NCBI RefSeq assembly: GCF_003056725.1
Contig: NZ_QBKZ01000015.1
Location: forward strand, 590,747 to 654,746
Source: Mangrovicoccus ximenensis
GTDB lineage: Bacteria; Pseudomonadota; Alphaproteobacteria; Rhodobacterales; Rhodobacteraceae
DNA: 64,000 nt
Direction of reading: 5' to 3'
Shown here: positions 9,992 to 18,282 of the stretch, piece after piece
How the letters are laid out: each line of letters begins with the position of its first letter
How positions within the stretch are numbered: the stretch's first letter is position 1
Made by a program: the position numbers and the translations under genes
The notes under the pieces: model-generated
Told to the model about the DNA's origin: nothing
What the model saw: only the letters and a program-made list of their open reading frames with translations
The model's database searches: none

Positions 9992-10013
9992 AACAAACCG
10001 GTCGGTCGGCAAG
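9992..10013. promoter_or_regulatory. Probable TetR-type operator, upstream of the binding-protein gene
   Basis: Contains CCGGTCGGTCGG after AACAAA and matches the reverse complement of 9327-9348 over most of its length. Located 78 bases before the binding-protein ATG, where a repressor would block the promoter. Confidence 0.7.
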
Positions 10014-10090
10014 TTAATGGCTTGTTGACCACCGACATCAACGCGGCGCCAGACCGTGATCTTTCCAGACAGACCAACAGGAGCCAGAAG

Positions 10091-11269
10091 ATGCGAACAC
10101 TTGCCTCCGTCCTTGCCGTTGTTGCCGTAGCGGCAGCGCCGGCAATCGCCCAGGATGCGTCCTGGGAGACCGAGGGTCTCACCGGCGATGCCATCACCAT
10201 CGGCGTGATGGGCCCGTTTTCCGGAAATGCCTCCTCCTACAGCAAGGCGCTGATCGGGATGATGGCCTATTACGACAAGATCAACGAGGAAGGCGGCGTT
10301 CACGGCCGCAAGCTGGTCGCGGTGCAGGAAGACACCGCCTGCGACAGCGCCAAGGGGCTGGCCGCCGCCAAGAAGCTGATTTCGCAGGACAAGGTCTTCA
10401 TGCTGCAGGGCAATTCCTGCTCGGGCGTGGCGCTGGCGCTGCGGCCGACGATCGAGGAAGCGGGCCTGCCGTGGATCGTCGCCCATGCGGTCAGCGACTC
10501 GATCTCCGATCCGCTGGCAAGGAACATCTTCCACGGCGTGCCGACCGGCGGCGCCAATGGCCGGGCGATGGCCGCCTTCGTGCTCTCGAAGCCCGATACA
10601 AAGAACGTCGCGGTCATCGAGCACTCGAACGACTGGGCGCACAGCTATTCCAATCCGGCCCGCGCCTATCTGGAAGAGCACGGCGTCACGCCCTCGCTCG
10701 ACCTGACCATGGAACGCGGCCAGACCGATGCCACCGCCCAGGTGCTGAAGCTGCGCCAGCAGAAGCCCGATTTCATCATCGCCGCGCTCTACGAGGCCGA
10801 GACCGCCATCTTCCTGCGCGACCTGAAGAAATACGGGCTGGGCGACATTCCGGTCATGGGCACCGCGGGCACCGACCTTGAAAACACGCTCAAGCGCACC
10901 GGCGATTTCGACACGGTGAAGAACTACTACGTGATCCATTCCTACGTGGACAATCTCGACGGGCCGAAGATGGAGCCCTGGGGCGAGATGATCCACAAAT
11001 ACTATCCCGACGAGGAGCTTTCGACCTTCTCCTTCGTCTCGATCGGCTCGGCCGAGGCGCTGGTCGCCGCGCTCGAGGCCGCCGGACCCGACCTGACCCG
11101 GTCGAAGCTGATGGCGGCACTGGAAGAGGTCCGCGATTTCGACACTGGAATCCTCTCGGATCCGATCACCTGGACGCCGGAGGATCACCAAGGCGTCAAG
11201 GGCTCTGCCGTGGCGGGCTTCGTCGATGGCGAGCCGACCGTGCTCAAGGCCTGGGGCCAGCCCTACTGA
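10091..11269 (+). CDS. Branched-chain amino acid-type ABC transporter substrate-binding protein
   Basis: A 392-residue periplasmic binding protein of the LivJ/HAAT family. ATG 10091 follows an AGGAG ribosome-binding site; residues 1-20 are a Sec signal peptide ending AIAQ. The mature part opens with the family hallmark ITIGVMGPFSGNASSY, and the conserved cysteines (ACDSA, NSCSG) probably form the usual disulfide. It sits between tetR and livH' on the plus strand. With the block flipped it would head the livHMGF-dipeptidase operon. Ligand unknown; the linked M19 dipeptidase-like gene argues for an amide or peptide-like compound rather than free leucine. Confidence 0.9.
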   Translation: MRTLASVLAVVAVAAAPAIAQDASWETEGLTGDAITIGVMGPFSGNASSYSKALIGMMAYYDKINEEGGVHGRKLVAVQEDTACDSAKGLAAAKKLISQDKVFMLQGNSCSGVALALRPTIEEAGLPWIVAHAVSDSISDPLARNIFHGVPTGGANGRAMAAFVLSKPDTKNVAVIEHSNDWAHSYSNPARAYLEEHGVTPSLDLTMERGQTDATAQVLKLRQQKPDFIIAALYEAETAIFLRDLKKYGLGDIPVMGTAGTDLENTLKRTGDFDTVKNYYVIHSYVDNLDGPKMEPWGEMIHKYYPDEELSTFSFVSIGSAEALVAALEAAGPDLTRSKLMAALEEVRDFDTGILSDPITWTPEDHQGVKGSAVAGFVDGEPTVLKAWGQPY

Positions 11270-11325
11270 TCCCCTGACCGCCGGGCGCGGCGCGCCCGGC
11301 CCATCCCATCCAAGGAGCAGACAAG

Positions 11326-12103
11326 ATGCTGTTGCAGCTCACCCTGGGAGGGCTTTCCCAGGGCATGATCTATGCGCTCGTCGCGCTGTCGCTGACGGTG
11401 GTCTACCGCTCGACGACGGTGGTGAATTTCGGCCATGGCGATTTCGTGATGGCAGGGGCCTTCCTGTCCTACGTCCTCGTCGTGCTAGCCGGGATCGCCT
11501 TCCTGCCCGCCGCTGCGCTGGCGATGATCGCCATGTTCGTCCTCGGGCTTCTCTTCAACCGCGGCCTGATCCGTCCCGTGAAGGGCGGGCCGCATATCGG
11601 CCTGGCGCTGATGTGCATCGCGGCGGGCTACCTCTTGCGCGGCATCGCGCGGATGGTCTGGGGCCGCGAGGTGCTGCCGATGCCCCCCGTGTTCGACATG
11701 GACCCGATCTTCCTCGGCGATCTGGTCATCACCGGCGACGCCGTCTTCATCATCGGCACGGTGCTGGTGCTGCTCCTCGTCTTCTTCGGGCTGCTGGCGC
11801 TGACCGATCTCGGCAAGATGGTGCAGGCGGTCTACCAGAGCCCGCGCGGCGCGCGGCTGATCGGCCTGAATGTCGAGCGGTTCGACGATTTCGCCTGGGG
11901 CGTGGGCGCGGCGCTCGGCGCGCTCGGCGGCATCCTGGTGGCGCCGGTCTCGCTGCTGCATCCGGACCTTGGCGCGGCCTTCCTGATCAAGGGCTTTGCC
12001 GCGATGACGCTGGGCGGCTTCGGGTCGCTGGGCGGCGCGGTGCTGGGCGGGGTGCTCCTCGGCATCGCCGAGCAATATGCCGGGGCCTATGTCGACACCG
12101 CGC
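11326..12103 (+). pseudogene. livH: LivH permease, N-terminal fragment
   Basis: About 259 residues of a LivH permease starting at ATG 11326, with AAGGAG upstream. The family signature SLTVVYRSTTVVNFGHGDFVM is near residue 23, and GSLGGAVLGGVLLGIAEQYAGAYVDT occurs near the end. Recognisable sequence stops about 12103, where the antisense of a truncated YceD gene begins. The last permease segment and the stop are missing; they appear to be the fragment at 9046-9147. The inner-membrane channel subunit is therefore non-functional as written. Confidence 0.85.
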
Positions 12104-12519
12104 TCGTGCATCACCTCCGTCAGGTCGAGCACCCTGGGCAGCGGCTCGGCGCTGTCGTCTTCGGGCATTTCCGCCTCGCCGGCTTCGTCGGGCTCTTCCC
12201 AGACCGCGAGATAGCGCCGCTCGGTGTCTTCCTCGAGCCGCGTCGTCACCGGGGCGAGGGTGACTGTGCAGGGCTGCACCACGGTGGCGCCCAGATGCGC
12301 TTCGAGCCGCCAGTCGCGGCTGCTTTCGGGCAGGAGGCGGCCTTCGAAGCGCAGCTTGCGCAGGCCGAGCAGTTCCAGGTCGCCGCGCAGCGCCTCGAGC
12401 GCGGCGGCATCGGGTTCCAGCCGGAAGGCGGCGCCTTCGCGGGGCAGCTTGGAGAAGACGATCTCGGTGCCCTCGATTCGGTCGGGCCCCTGGCCTTTGT
12501 CTGTGGCTCTTGTGGTCAT
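12104..12519 (-). pseudogene. YceD/DUF177 protein, C-truncated
   Basis: Starts at ATG 12519 and carries about 138 recognisable residues of the YceD (DUF177) family, including the conserved segment with RRYLAVWEE and a PRVLDLTEV block. The family is linked to 23S rRNA/ribosome biogenesis and usually precedes rpmF-plsX. Its C-terminal ~45 residues are replaced by the antisense of livH. It is divergent from bamE with a 113-base gap, the arrangement known from Rhodobacterales, so the 12.1-13.1 kb block looks internally genuine. Confidence 0.75.
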
Positions 12520-12632
12520 GGCTGCATCCTTCCTTGAAGTGGGGCGCCGGCTTGGATAACTCGGGGAACAGCATGCGGGCAAGCCGGCAGGACCGGCGGA
12601 CCGCGCAACCGGAACGGACGGAAGTGCAGGTG

Positions 12633-13100
12633 ATGACGGTGGGTCGTATCAAGAGCGCGATTCTGGGCACGGGCCTGGCAACGGCCCTGGCGGGGCTCTC
12701 GGCCTGCACCACGATGGTCGACAATTACGGCTACGTGCCGACGGACATGCAGCTGCAGGAGATCCAGGTGGGCGGCGACACCCGCGAAAGCGTCGCCGAC
12801 AAGGTGGGCATGCCGCCGCTCGAGGATTTCCGCCGCGACAATGTCTGGTACTACATCGCCAGCAAGACCGAGACCTATGCCTGGCGCGCGCCGGAAACCG
12901 TCGACCGCCAGGTGGTGGCGATCCGCTTCGCCGACGGCGGCTCGGTCTCGAACATCGAGCGGTTCGGGCTGGAGGACGGCGAGGTGGTGACCCTGTCGCG
13001 CCGCGTCACCGAAAGCGCCGTGCCCGACATGGGCTTCCTGCGCGGCCTGTTCAGCAATACCTCGCTGGCGCCGTCCCTGCCGAGCGAAGACGCGCTCTGA
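12633..13100 (+). CDS. bamE: Outer membrane assembly lipoprotein BamE (SmpA/OmlA)
   Basis: A 155-residue lipoprotein. The signal peptide ends in the lipobox LSAC (Cys25), so it is expected to be lipidated and inserted in the outer membrane, where BamE supports BamA-dependent barrel folding. The mature domain shows the family pattern: VGGDTRESVADKVGMPP near residue 47 and NVWYYIASKTETYAWRAPE near residue 71. ATG 12633 is preferred over in-frame upstream starts because the signal peptide begins there. The stop at 13100 is followed at once by an unrelated dnaX fragment. Confidence 0.88.
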   Translation: MTVGRIKSAILGTGLATALAGLSACTTMVDNYGYVPTDMQLQEIQVGGDTRESVADKVGMPPLEDFRRDNVWYYIASKTETYAWRAPETVDRQVVAIRFADGGSVSNIERFGLEDGEVVTLSRRVTESAVPDMGFLRGLFSNTSLAPSLPSEDAL

Positions 13101-13102
13101 GC

Positions 13103-13687
13103 ACGGAGGCGACCGCGGGCGCGGGCGGGCGCTACCGCCTGCGGGCGGCGCGCAGCCCCGCCCCCGTCGCCCGCGCCGCGGCACCGGTGCGGATGGCAGG
13201 CGGTACCGCCGCCCAGCCGGTGGCACAGGCAGCCCCCGCGCTTTCGGCCTTCCCCAGCTTCGAGGCGGTTCTGGAGCTGATCCGCGACAAGCGCGACATG
13301 CACCTTCTGGTCGAGGCCGAGACCGGCATCCGCCTGGTCTCCTACAGCCCCGGCCGGATCGAGTTCACCCCCGCCCCCGGGGCGGCGCGCGACCTCGCCT
13401 CCAAGCTCGGCATGAAGCTGCAGCAATGGACCGGCGCCCGCTGGGCCGTGTCGGTCTCGAATGCGGGCGGCGCGCCGACCGTGGCCGAGGCCCGCGATGC
13501 CGAGAAGGCGGATGCGCTCGACCATGCCCGCAGCCATCCCGGCATCGCCGCGGTGCTCGCCGCGCTGCCTGGGGCGCGGCTGGTCGAGGTGCTGCCGGTG
13601 CCCACACCCGAGGAAGCCGCCGCCGCCGAGGCGCTGCCGGAAATCGAGGAAATCGACGACGACTGGGATCCCTTCGAGTCGGAATGA
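13103..13687 (+). pseudogene. dnaX: DNA polymerase III tau subunit, C-terminal fragment
   Basis: An open frame without a start, entering from the junction near 13102 and stopping at 13687. Its C-terminal domain (FEAVLELIRDKRDMHLLVEAE, VSYSPGRIEF, LASKLGMKLQQWTGARW) is that of tau domain V, which binds the polymerase alpha subunit. The proline/alanine-rich linker precedes it. The N-terminal AAA+ domain is absent. It lies 78 bases before ybaB, the conserved dnaX-ybaB order, so this block is genuine but starts inside the gene. Confidence 0.82.
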
Positions 13688-13765
13688 GCGGCGCCTGCGG
13701 CTTGTGCACGGACCCGTGAGTCCCTAGATCCGCCGGGAACACGCGAACCATACGGGAGAACCGCG

Positions 13766-14113
13766 ATGCTGAAAGGTCTGGGCGCCCTGGGCGACATGGG
13801 CAAGATGATGAAGGCCGCGCAGGAGATGCAGTCGAAGATGGCCGCACTCCAGGACGAGCTCGACACCATCATCGTCGAGGGCGAATCCGGCGCGGGCCTG
13901 GTGCGCGCCACCGCCACCGCCAAGGGCGAGCTGAAGAGCCTGGAAATCGACCCCAAGGTCTTCTCGCCCGAGGACAAGGAAATGGCCGAAGACCTGATCC
14001 TCGCCGCGATCAAGGACACCCAGGCCCGCGCCTCGAAGCGCGCCCAGTCCGAGATGGGCAAGCTCGCCGAGAGCATGGGCCTGCCTGCCGACATGAAGCT
14101 GCCGGGCATGTGA
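13766..14113 (+). CDS. ybaB: YbaB/EbfC nucleoid-associated protein
   Basis: A complete 115-residue YbaB/EbfC protein. The N-terminal MLKGLGALGDMGKMMKAAQEMQ and the central GLVRATATAKGELKSLEID strands are characteristic. It forms a tweezer-like dimer that binds DNA and is normally encoded between dnaX and recR; the dnaX end is present, but recR is missing because the block ends near 14140. The ATG follows a GGAGAA ribosome-binding site at 13756. Confidence 0.92.
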   Translation: MLKGLGALGDMGKMMKAAQEMQSKMAALQDELDTIIVEGESGAGLVRATATAKGELKSLEIDPKVFSPEDKEMAEDLILAAIKDTQARASKRAQSEMGKLAESMGLPADMKLPGM

Positions 14114-14139
14114 GCCCGCCGCCCGCGGCGCCGCCTTGC

Positions 14140-14905
14140 GGTGCCCGGGCCCGTCCGGGAGCACGGTCTTCCCCGGCCGCCCCCGGGCGGGCTTGCCGTC
14201 GCCGCCGGAGGCCGGGCTGGCGAAGGGGGCCTTGTCCTCGGCGAAGCCGGGCAGCGGCAGCGCGGGGGCCGGCGCGTCTTCGCTGCGGCGGTTCTGCAGG
14301 GTGAGGCCGGTTTTCAGGAGCGGAGCGCTGGCGGGCTCGATGCCGGCGATCAGGGGCTCGACGCTCATTTCGGTGACGGAGAAGCGGCGGGGGGTGCGGC
14401 CGATCTCGCCGTCATAGACGAGGCAGCCAAGAGCGCGGCTGACATCGCCGAGATCGGATTTCAGGGGCAGGATGAGAAGCTGGGCTTCGTTCTGCGGCTT
14501 GCCGATGCCACGTTCGGCAAGAAGGTCGAACCGTGCAATGGACGGCTCCTCGAATACGTGTTCCAGCGCGTCGGATACCTGCCGGCGCGCGTCAGGTACG
14601 AAGAACGAGGTCAGCGGCATGCCGCGGACTTCCATGCCCATCAGGTCGTTCAGATGCATCCCGGCGAGGCGGAAGCGGGCCATTCCGGGCGCGATGCGCT
14701 CCAGGATGAACGCGAATTCCAGCGCCTTGTCGATGCCGCGCGGATCCACGTCCGAGCGGTTCGGAACCACCCGGCCATTGCGCAGGCCGTGCCAGTAGGC
14801 TTCCAGTTGTGAAATTGCGCTGTGCTGCATCGTAGATTTGTAGGATTTCAGAGATACGATGTCTTTATCCTGCGTCCCGTCGTTCGCCATGTCCCGCTCG
14901 TCCAT
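14140..14905 (-). pseudogene. PAS-domain (PAS_5 type) protein, probably C-truncated
   Basis: Read leftward from ATG 14905 (or ATG 14890). Residues ~25-180 match the alphaproteobacterial PAS_5 family: YWHGLRNGRVVPNRSDVDPRGI, then FILERIAPGMARFRLAGMHLNDLMGMEVRGMPL and an ARRQVSDALEHVF helix. The C-terminal part is low-complexity (APALPLPG...). Near 14140 it runs into the ybaB end without a stop, so the last residues are lost. The family has no established function; it may sense or regulate in the cytosol. The junction position is uncertain by about 30 bases. Confidence 0.7.
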
Positions 14906-15035
14906 TCCAATTTAACACATAAGCGATGCGACGCCTAAGAAGATTTGCGCGACCGTGGCGCGACGCATCAGGTTGAACCGAATGTGGCATGAATTTGAGA
15001 CAATTGCCCTTGCTATCCTAATGATTGGTTAATGA
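14906..15035. other. AT-richer intergenic region between PAS gene and yicC
   Basis: A 130-base gap between divergent starts, clearly AT-richer than its surroundings (for example CCTAATGATTGGTTAATG at 15016-15033). It is expected to hold both promoters; no specific operator could be assigned. Confidence 0.4.
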
Positions 15036-15170
15036 ATGACCCTTTCCTCGATGACCGGCTTTGCAGTTCAAGAGGTTGCGATCAGCGGCGAAACCTGGAG
15101 CTGGAGCCTGCGCGCCGCCGCCGCGCCGGGGCGGCGGCTCGAGCTGCGGCTGGCGGAGGGCTGCGAGGCA
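15036..15170 (+). pseudogene. yicC: YicC-type endoribonuclease, N-terminal fragment
   Basis: Only the first ~40 residues remain. MTLSSMTGFAVQE is the unmistakable YicC start, and SWSLRA followed by LELRLAEGCE fits the next conserved block of this stress-linked RNase family. Around 15170 the frame changes to a SecA-like protein in another reading frame, so the remaining ~250 residues are absent. Confidence 0.75.
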
Positions 15171-15171
15171 C

Positions 15172-16245
15172 AGCATCGCGGCGGGCATTGCGCTGGCGCG
15201 CGAGGCCAGCGCGCGGGAAATCGGGCTGCGGCAGTACCGCTGCCAGATCCGCGGCGCGCTCGCCATGCTCGACGGCCGCCTGATCGAGATGGATACCGGC
15301 GAGGGCAAGACGATCACCGCCGGGCTCGCCGCCGCCACCGCGGCGCTCGCGGGCATTCCGGTGCATGTGATCACGGTCAACAACTACCTGGCCGAACGCG
15401 ATGCCGAGACGCTCGCGCCGGTCTACCGGCGGCTCGGGCTGCGCGTCGGGGTCATCCTCGACGGCATGGACCGCCCCGCCCGGCGCGAAGCCTACCGCGC
15501 CTCGGTGACCTACGGGTCGAATTCCGAAATGGCCTTCGATTACCTGCGCGACCGGATCGGCTTCGGTGCCTCCGGGCCGAACGCGGTCGAAAGCCGCCTG
15601 CGCCGGATCGCCGATCCGGGCGCCGCGGCGGACGGCCCGGTGATGCGCGGGCTGCATTTCGCCATCGTCGACGAGGCTGACAGCGTCCTGGTCGACGAGG
15701 CGCGCACGCCGCTGATCATCTCGCGGATGAGCGATGCCGAGGAAGAGGCTGCCTGGGCGATGCGGGCGCTCGGTCTCGCGCAGGCGCTGGAGCGGGACAT
15801 CGACTACCGGCTCGTCGCCGAGGAGCGCCGGGTGATGCTGACGGAGGAGGGCCGCGCGCGCATTGGCGAGCTCGTCGCGGAGGAGGACGGGCTCTGGCAG
15901 AGCGCGATCCGCCGCGAGGAAGTGGTCACCCAGGCGCTGAGCGTGCTGCACATCTTCAAGCGCGGCGACCAGTACCTGGTGCGCGACGGCAAGGTGCAGA
16001 TCGTCGACGAATATACCGGCCACCTGCAGCCCGACCGCTCCTGGTCCGACGGGCTGCACCAGCTGGTCCAGGCCGCCGAGGCGGTCGAGATCACCGGCCA
16101 GAACCTCGCCGTGGCGCGGATGACCTACCAGCGGCTCTACCGCCGCTACGTCCACCTCTGCGGCATGACCGGCACGGCGCGCGAGGTCTCGGGCGAGCTG
16201 CGCGCGGTCTACGGGCTGGTCACCGAGCGGGTGCCGCCGCGCAAG
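15172..16245 (+). pseudogene. Divergent SecA-like ATPase, internal fragment
   Basis: About 355 residues without start or stop. It carries the SecA motor motifs: Walker A as EMDTGEGKT, VHVITVNNYLAERDAE, the Walker B region VDEADSVLVDEARTPLIIS, and LCGMTGTA. Canonical SecA has MKTGEGKT and ILIDEARTPLIIS, so this is a divergent, probably accessory, SecA homologue like those found as a second copy in Rhodobacterales. The N-terminus (~70 residues) is replaced by yicC', and the C-terminal half by antisense pqiC. Cytosolic motor role in protein export is inferred. Confidence 0.75.
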
Positions 16246-16538
16246 CCGTCGCGGCTGCCGAGGTTGCGCGCCAGCGCCAGCGTCGCGCCGCGCTCGGGCG
16301 TGTCGGCCCAGATCTCCTTGGGATCGGCCTTCACCGAGCCGTCGGCCTGCAGCAGCGCGATGCCGTCGGCGGCCGAGGCGTATTGCGGCAGCGAGATGTC
16401 GCGGATCTCCACCGAGCTGACCATCGGCGCGAGCCGCAGCTCCGAGGTTGGCGCGTCGAGCAGGAACTGCGTCGGCGGCGTCGTGCAGGCGGCGGCGCCG
16501 AGGGCCAGCAGGAGCGGCAGGAAAGACAGTCGGTTCAT
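16246..16538 (-). pseudogene. pqiC: PqiC/DUF330-type ABC auxiliary lipoprotein, N-terminal fragment
   Basis: From ATG 16538 a lipoprotein signal (FLPLLLALGAAAC, lipid Cys18) leads into TPPTQFLLDAP and VEIRDISLPQYASAADG, typical of the PqiC/DUF330 family that acts with MCE-domain proteins in lipid transport across the periplasm. About 97 of ~185 residues remain before the junction near 16245. It starts three bases after the pqiB stop, so the two were co-transcribed. Confidence 0.75.
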
Positions 16539-16541
16539 GGG

Positions 16542-17254
16542 TCAGCGTCCCCGGATCAGCGCGGAAGGATTGCGTTCGATGGTGCGCGCGAGCGAGGTCA
16601 CGGCGCGGGCCGCCTCGCGCATGTCGTTGATGGCCGCCAGCGTCTGCGCGTTGAAGCGCGACCGGTCGCCATAGGTGGCCAGCAGGCTCTCGCCGGTGGT
16701 CACCAGCCCGTTCAGCCGCGCCGTCAGGTCGGGCAGCGTCGCGGCGGCCGCAGATAGCGCATCGGCCGCCTCCGCCGCCGATTGCAGCGTGGCGTTGACG
16801 TTCTCGACCGTGCCGCCCTCGCGCAGTTCGGTGAGGCTGCGGGTCAGCTCGTCCAGCGTGCCGTTGAGCGAGCCGGGCAGGGCCATGGTCTCGGGCTGCG
16901 ACAGGAAGCTGTCGGTCGTCGCGATGAGCGCATCGGCATTCGCCACCAGCTCCTCGACCGGCAGGGTGTCGGCCTTGGCCACCAGATCGGAGATCTGGTC
17001 GCGCAGCGCGGGCAGGCCCTCGGCGGTGCCCTCGATCGAGGCGGTGATCGCGTCGAGCCGCTCCAGCGCCGAAACCAGCGAGGCCACGCCTTCGGAATTG
17101 TTCACCTGGTCGATCACCTCGCGCAGGCTGCCCACGGCGGCCGCCAGCTCGCCCGGCAGCGCCTGCATCCCGTCGGAGCCGAGCAGCGTGCCGGCCTCGC
17201 TGAGCGTGCGGTTGATGTTGCCGGGCAGGGCCTGGGTCTCGGGCGATCTGCCGG
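16542..17254 (-). pseudogene. pqiB: MlaD/PqiB-type MCE protein, C-terminal fragment
   Basis: An open frame lacking a start, ending at 16542. It is rich in long amphipathic helices with repeated LPxLxxQI/LV patterns (for example LPALRDQISDLVAKADTLPVEELVANA), characteristic of the helical C-terminal barrel of PqiB/MlaD proteins. It contains repeats of an ALPG-NxT-LxE unit near residues 1, 23 and 103 of the fragment. The N-terminal anchor and MCE domains are missing. Followed by pqiC. Confidence 0.7.
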
Positions 17255-17324
17255 GCCGGCGGCCCCGGCCTGCCGGCGCCGGATCGCCTCGCCTGAGTCC
17301 GCGGCGGGGGAGTTCGGGCCGCCG

Positions 17325-17470
17325 ATCTTGCAACTGCTGCGGCGTCACGCCGAACTCGCGCGCGACGCTCGTCTGCGTGGCACCAGGTTCGGGCAGGCAC
17401 ACGACGGCCTTCTCCCTGACCTCGGCGGTGAACTGGCCGCAGGGCTGCCTGCTGGACGTGGTTCCTTTTC
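17325..17470 (-). mobile_element. IS3-family transposase OrfA remnant
   Basis: Reading leftward, the stretch FTAEVREKAVVCLPEPGATQTSVAREFGVTPQQL is the helix-turn-helix start of an IS3/IS911-type OrfA. No OrfB, inverted repeats or complete frame are present. One of three unrelated IS remnants packed in one 1-kb block. Confidence 0.65.
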
Positions 17471-17609
17471 CCCGAGAGCAAGGCAACTCCCAGGTCAAGC
17501 TCACCAGGAACGGAGCAGCCGGGCCCGGACAGGTAGGCTTACCACGAAGCCGTTCGCCAGCGGGCTCGAACCGATGGCGCCTCTCTTGCTCGCCTTGGCG
17601 GAGCGGCAT

Positions 17610-17765
17610 CTCGTGGAGGACCTGAGGACCTTGAGGATCAGGCAGACCTGGATCGCCGCGTCGCTGTCCGCCTGCTGGCGGCCGCGACGCCCGGACGGCA
17701 CCGCGTCCCGCTGCATCGACGGATCGAACCAGACGCTTTCCCGAGGCCGCGGCTTGCCGTCCCTC
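17610..17765 (-). mobile_element. IS5-family transposase remnant
   Basis: Reading leftward, ESVWFDPSMQRDAVPSGRRGRQQ then SDAAIQVCLILKVL matches the N-terminal region of IS5-group transposases. A frame change follows, where MPLRQ appears in another frame. The DDE catalytic core is absent. Confidence 0.65.
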
Positions 17766-17904
17766 TGACAGGCGCATGTCGTCGCTGACCGCATGTTTGG
17801 CCCCATGATCGCGGGGCGGGCGGCTGGGCCGGCGGCCTCTCCCGCGGCATTCTCCTTCGAGGGATGCGCCAGAGGGGCTGGCGCCGAGCCTCGGGAACGG
17901 GGGA

Positions 17905-18265
17905 GAGACCAAGTGCAGGCCGGCCTCTTCATCGGGCTGGATGTCCGCAAGGCGGCGATCGCGGTGGCCGCTGCGGCGGGAGGACGGGCGGCGAGGTCCG
18001 CCACCGGGGCACGGTCCCGAACCGGGCGGAGGCGGTCCGCCAACTGGCCGGGAGGCTGGGCGGCGAAGGCCGGCATCTTCGGTTCCGCCATGGCGCCGGG
18101 CCCTGCGGCCACGGGCTCCACCGGCAGCTGGCCGGGATGGGGCACGACGGCATCGTGATGGCGCCCGCGTTCGCGATCTCTCCCGAACCATGGCGTTCGA
18201 TCGCTCACGCCCCGTGAAAGCTGGAGACCGCGTGAAGACGGACCGGCGGCCTGACCTGATGCGGT
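17905..18265 (+). mobile_element. IS110-family transposase remnant, multiply frameshifted
   Basis: LFIGLDVRKAAIAVA near 17921 is the IS110 DEDD-transposase start. Further family segments appear in other frames: GGEVRHRGTVPNRAEAVRQLAGRLGG, then GLHRQLAGMGHDGIVMAP, and AGDRVKTDRR near 18222. Following the family through the element therefore needs at least two frame changes. The element ends at the junction with the RTX gene near 18275. Confidence 0.7.
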
Positions 18266-18282
18266 GGATGCCCCATCCAACG

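Noticed and set aside
9992..10013. Operator pair as IS terminal repeats
   Set aside because: They flank an intact tetR at regulatory distance, with no transposase or target duplication, so operator function is the better explanation.
13724..14140. Extension of the PAS protein across ybaB on the minus strand
   Set aside because: That stretch is antisense to an intact, conserved ybaB; only the part right of about 14140 looks like the PAS protein.
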